This document shows, piece by piece, positions 62,765 to 64,000 of a DNA stretch of 64,000 nucleotides (its first letter is position 1; each line of letters opens with the position of its first letter). The position numbers were made by a program, and so were the translations under genes. The stretch comes from Bacteroidales bacterium (GTDB lineage Bacteria > Bacteroidota > Bacteroidia > Bacteroidales > FEN-979). Below the pieces are notes generated by a model, which was given only the letters and a program-made list of their open reading frames with translations, was not told where the DNA came from and searched no databases. The stretch is taken from NCBI GenBank assembly GCA_023229525.1, contig JALNZC010000019.1:1-64000 (forward strand). Reading direction: 5' to 3'.

Positions 62765-63040
62765 ATGAATTGGAAGCTATCCATAAAATATTTCACCGTC
62801 CGTTTTTGTAATGATCTTTTGCTTAACGGATATAGTGACTGGTTCTTACCATCGTTGGATGAACTGGAACTGATGTTCCAGCGAAAAACTATAATTGGCG
62901 GTTTTGTTGATGCCTTCTATTGGAGTTCCTCCGAATACGATGCTGATCATGCATGGCTTGTGTACTTTGGCTTTTTAGGCCAAAGCATTGACATTAAGGG
63001 TGGCGGTCCATATGCTGTACGTGCAATCAGGGCTTTTTAA
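62765..63040 (+). pseudogene. C-terminal fragment of a DUF1566 (Lcl)-like protein
   Basis: 91 residues, of which the last 75 match the end of DUF1566/Lcl domains (CNDLLLNGYSDWFLPSLDEL, WSSSEYDADHAWLVYF, YAVRAIRAF). The domain start, signal peptide and catalytic-like N-terminal half are absent; the upstream 70 bases do not encode it. A truncated relative of the FISUMP proteins before it. Confidence 0.65.
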
Positions 63041-63266
63041 TAATCAATTTAGCTATTTCCCCTACGAGATCGGTAAAAAGTATGAAAGACCGATGTTGCA
63101 ATTTTTAAAAACAGTGTAATAGTTTTTATTCAATTCGCATCAAATCAAATAGTTATCATGGGCACAACCTACAATCTTGATAATACATTGTGTAGTCTTT
63201 TTGTAAGTCCATAAATTGAGATGATGTTCATTTTCTGATTTTTCAGCTTGACTTTCAATGGTTTAG
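63041..63266. other. AT-rich junction region
   Basis: No gene seen. It ends abruptly at about 63266 where the sequence becomes clearly more GC-rich and codes for a DUF1254 fragment, so a recombination or assembly junction is likely here. Confidence 0.4.
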
Positions 63267-64000
63267 GGCAAAGAAGGGAAGTATCTCCTTCTTCCGCCGG
63301 GCTATAAAGGGGATGTGCCGGAAGGTTATTTTGTCGCGCAATCACCTACCTATGGAAACTTCGTCTGGCTGCGCGGCTTTATCAAGAACGGTGACCCCGG
63401 GGCTACAGTAGAAAATATGAAAAAATATTTCCGCATCTACTCGCTGTCGCTTGCAGCGAAGCCGCCAGAGATAACATTTGTGAACATCTCCGGACGGTAC
63501 TTTAATGCAATTCCTCCCAACGACGCGTCGTTCTTCGATGACGTGGCCCGGGTTGTCCGGGAAGAGCCGATCGACGCTGTCGACCCGGAGATACGCGGTC
63601 CGCTCGCCGCCATCGGCATCCGAAAGGACAAATCTTTTGCACCCGATACACGAATGCAGGGCATCCTCGCCAATGCCGCTGCCGTCGGCAATGCTACTGC
63701 GCGCGCTATCGTCTTCGACACGCGCGATCCCGATGCTTATATATATCCGAATAGCAATTGGAAGATGGCTTTTACAGGTAACGACATCAAATTCTCGCCA
63801 GTTGGAGTGCTCAATTCCGATGGGCGTACTTTATTCTATTACGGGGCCACAGGAGTCTCTCCGGCTATGACGGTGAAGATGGTGGGTATCGGCTCGCAAT
63901 ATGCCATGGCAAACCGTGACGCCACAGGCAAATACTTCGATAGCGCAAAGAGCTACCGTCTGCATCTGCCCCCGAATATACCAGCGAAGGACTTCTGGTC
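63267..64000 (+). pseudogene. DUF1254/DUF1214 protein fragment, N-terminus missing, runs off the right edge
   Basis: From 63267 one continuous frame reads GKEGKYLLLPPGYKGDVPEG, YGNFVWLRGFIKNGDPGA, FNAIPPNDASFFDDVARVV, EIRGPLAAIGIRKDKSFAPD, NAAAVGNATARAIVF, TLFYYGATGVSPAMTVKMVG, YRLHLPPNIPAKDFW to the edge. This is the C-terminal half of DUF1254 domain proteins and the start of DUF1214. The frame has stops immediately upstream (TAG at 63264, TGA at 63249) and no start or N-terminal domain. GC-rich codons (GCC, CGC, GTC) contrast with the rest of the window, suggesting transfer from a different genome. Confidence 0.75.

Noticed and set aside
1..64000. CRISPR arrays, rRNA and tRNA genes
   Set aside because: No regularly spaced direct repeats with spacers, no cas-like proteins and no recognisable tRNA or rRNA sequence were seen; the short period-7 arrays have no spacers.

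Overview
The window reads as a chromosomal segment of an anaerobic member of the Bacteroidota (Bacteroidales-like). Supporting signs are several surface proteins ending in type IX secretion (T9SS) sorting domains, promoter-like TAnnTTTG boxes, general lack of Shine-Dalgarno sequences, ExbB-ExbD-ExbD-TonB organisation, LytS/NarX-type propeller sensor kinases, and an 11-subunit Nuo complex without NuoEFG. No rRNA, tRNA or CRISPR array was recognised.

Layout. 1-6500: a T9SS-like BNR protein gene cut short at the left edge (probably by a mobile element), a SWIM/SNF2 helicase, an IS630 transposase remnant, a small operon (membrane protein, winged-helix regulator, BAAT-type hydrolase) and a frameshifted gene. 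6841-14613: an ABC-2 exporter, a large propeller histidine kinase, its LuxR-type regulator and a PQQ-like propeller protein; a 17-bp motif occurs twice, on both sides of the regulator gene. 14916-19098: two DUF3857/transglutaminase-like exported proteins, the first carrying a one-base frameshift and a stray receiver-domain N-terminus.

19148-26038 (minus strand): a complete hdrCBA-flxDCBA operon, encoding a cytoplasmic NAD(P)H dehydrogenase/heterodisulfide-reductase-like complex of the kind proposed to perform flavin-based electron bifurcation. 27063-32863 (minus): a PstS-like lipoprotein and TPR protein, then a TonB/ExbBDD energy-transduction operon with its own promoter and a strong terminator. 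33585-43468 (minus): nuoABCDHIJKLMN, a proton-pumping complex I core without the NADH-oxidising module. The two redox operons could form the energy core: Hdr-Flx would make low-potential or thiol carriers in the cytoplasm while Nuo pumps ions using a non-NADH donor; that link is inference.

44050-49560: a VCBS/FG-GAP T9SS protein, an LpxR-like lipid A deacylase, a YncE-like propeller and a membrane protein. 49672-55390: an Orn/Lys/Arg decarboxylase with an amino-acid antiporter, a small membrane protein and a porin-like barrel, suggesting an acid-stress/polyamine island. 55577-64000: a decaying cluster of T9SS, FISUMP and BNR surface-protein genes with duplications, frameshifts, fragments, large palindromes and, at the right edge, a compositionally distinct DUF1254 fragment.

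Two sequence-level features stand out: heptanucleotide tandem repeat arrays located in intercistronic gaps (and once inside a coding region) of the flx and nuo operons, and the 17-bp repeat flanking the response regulator.
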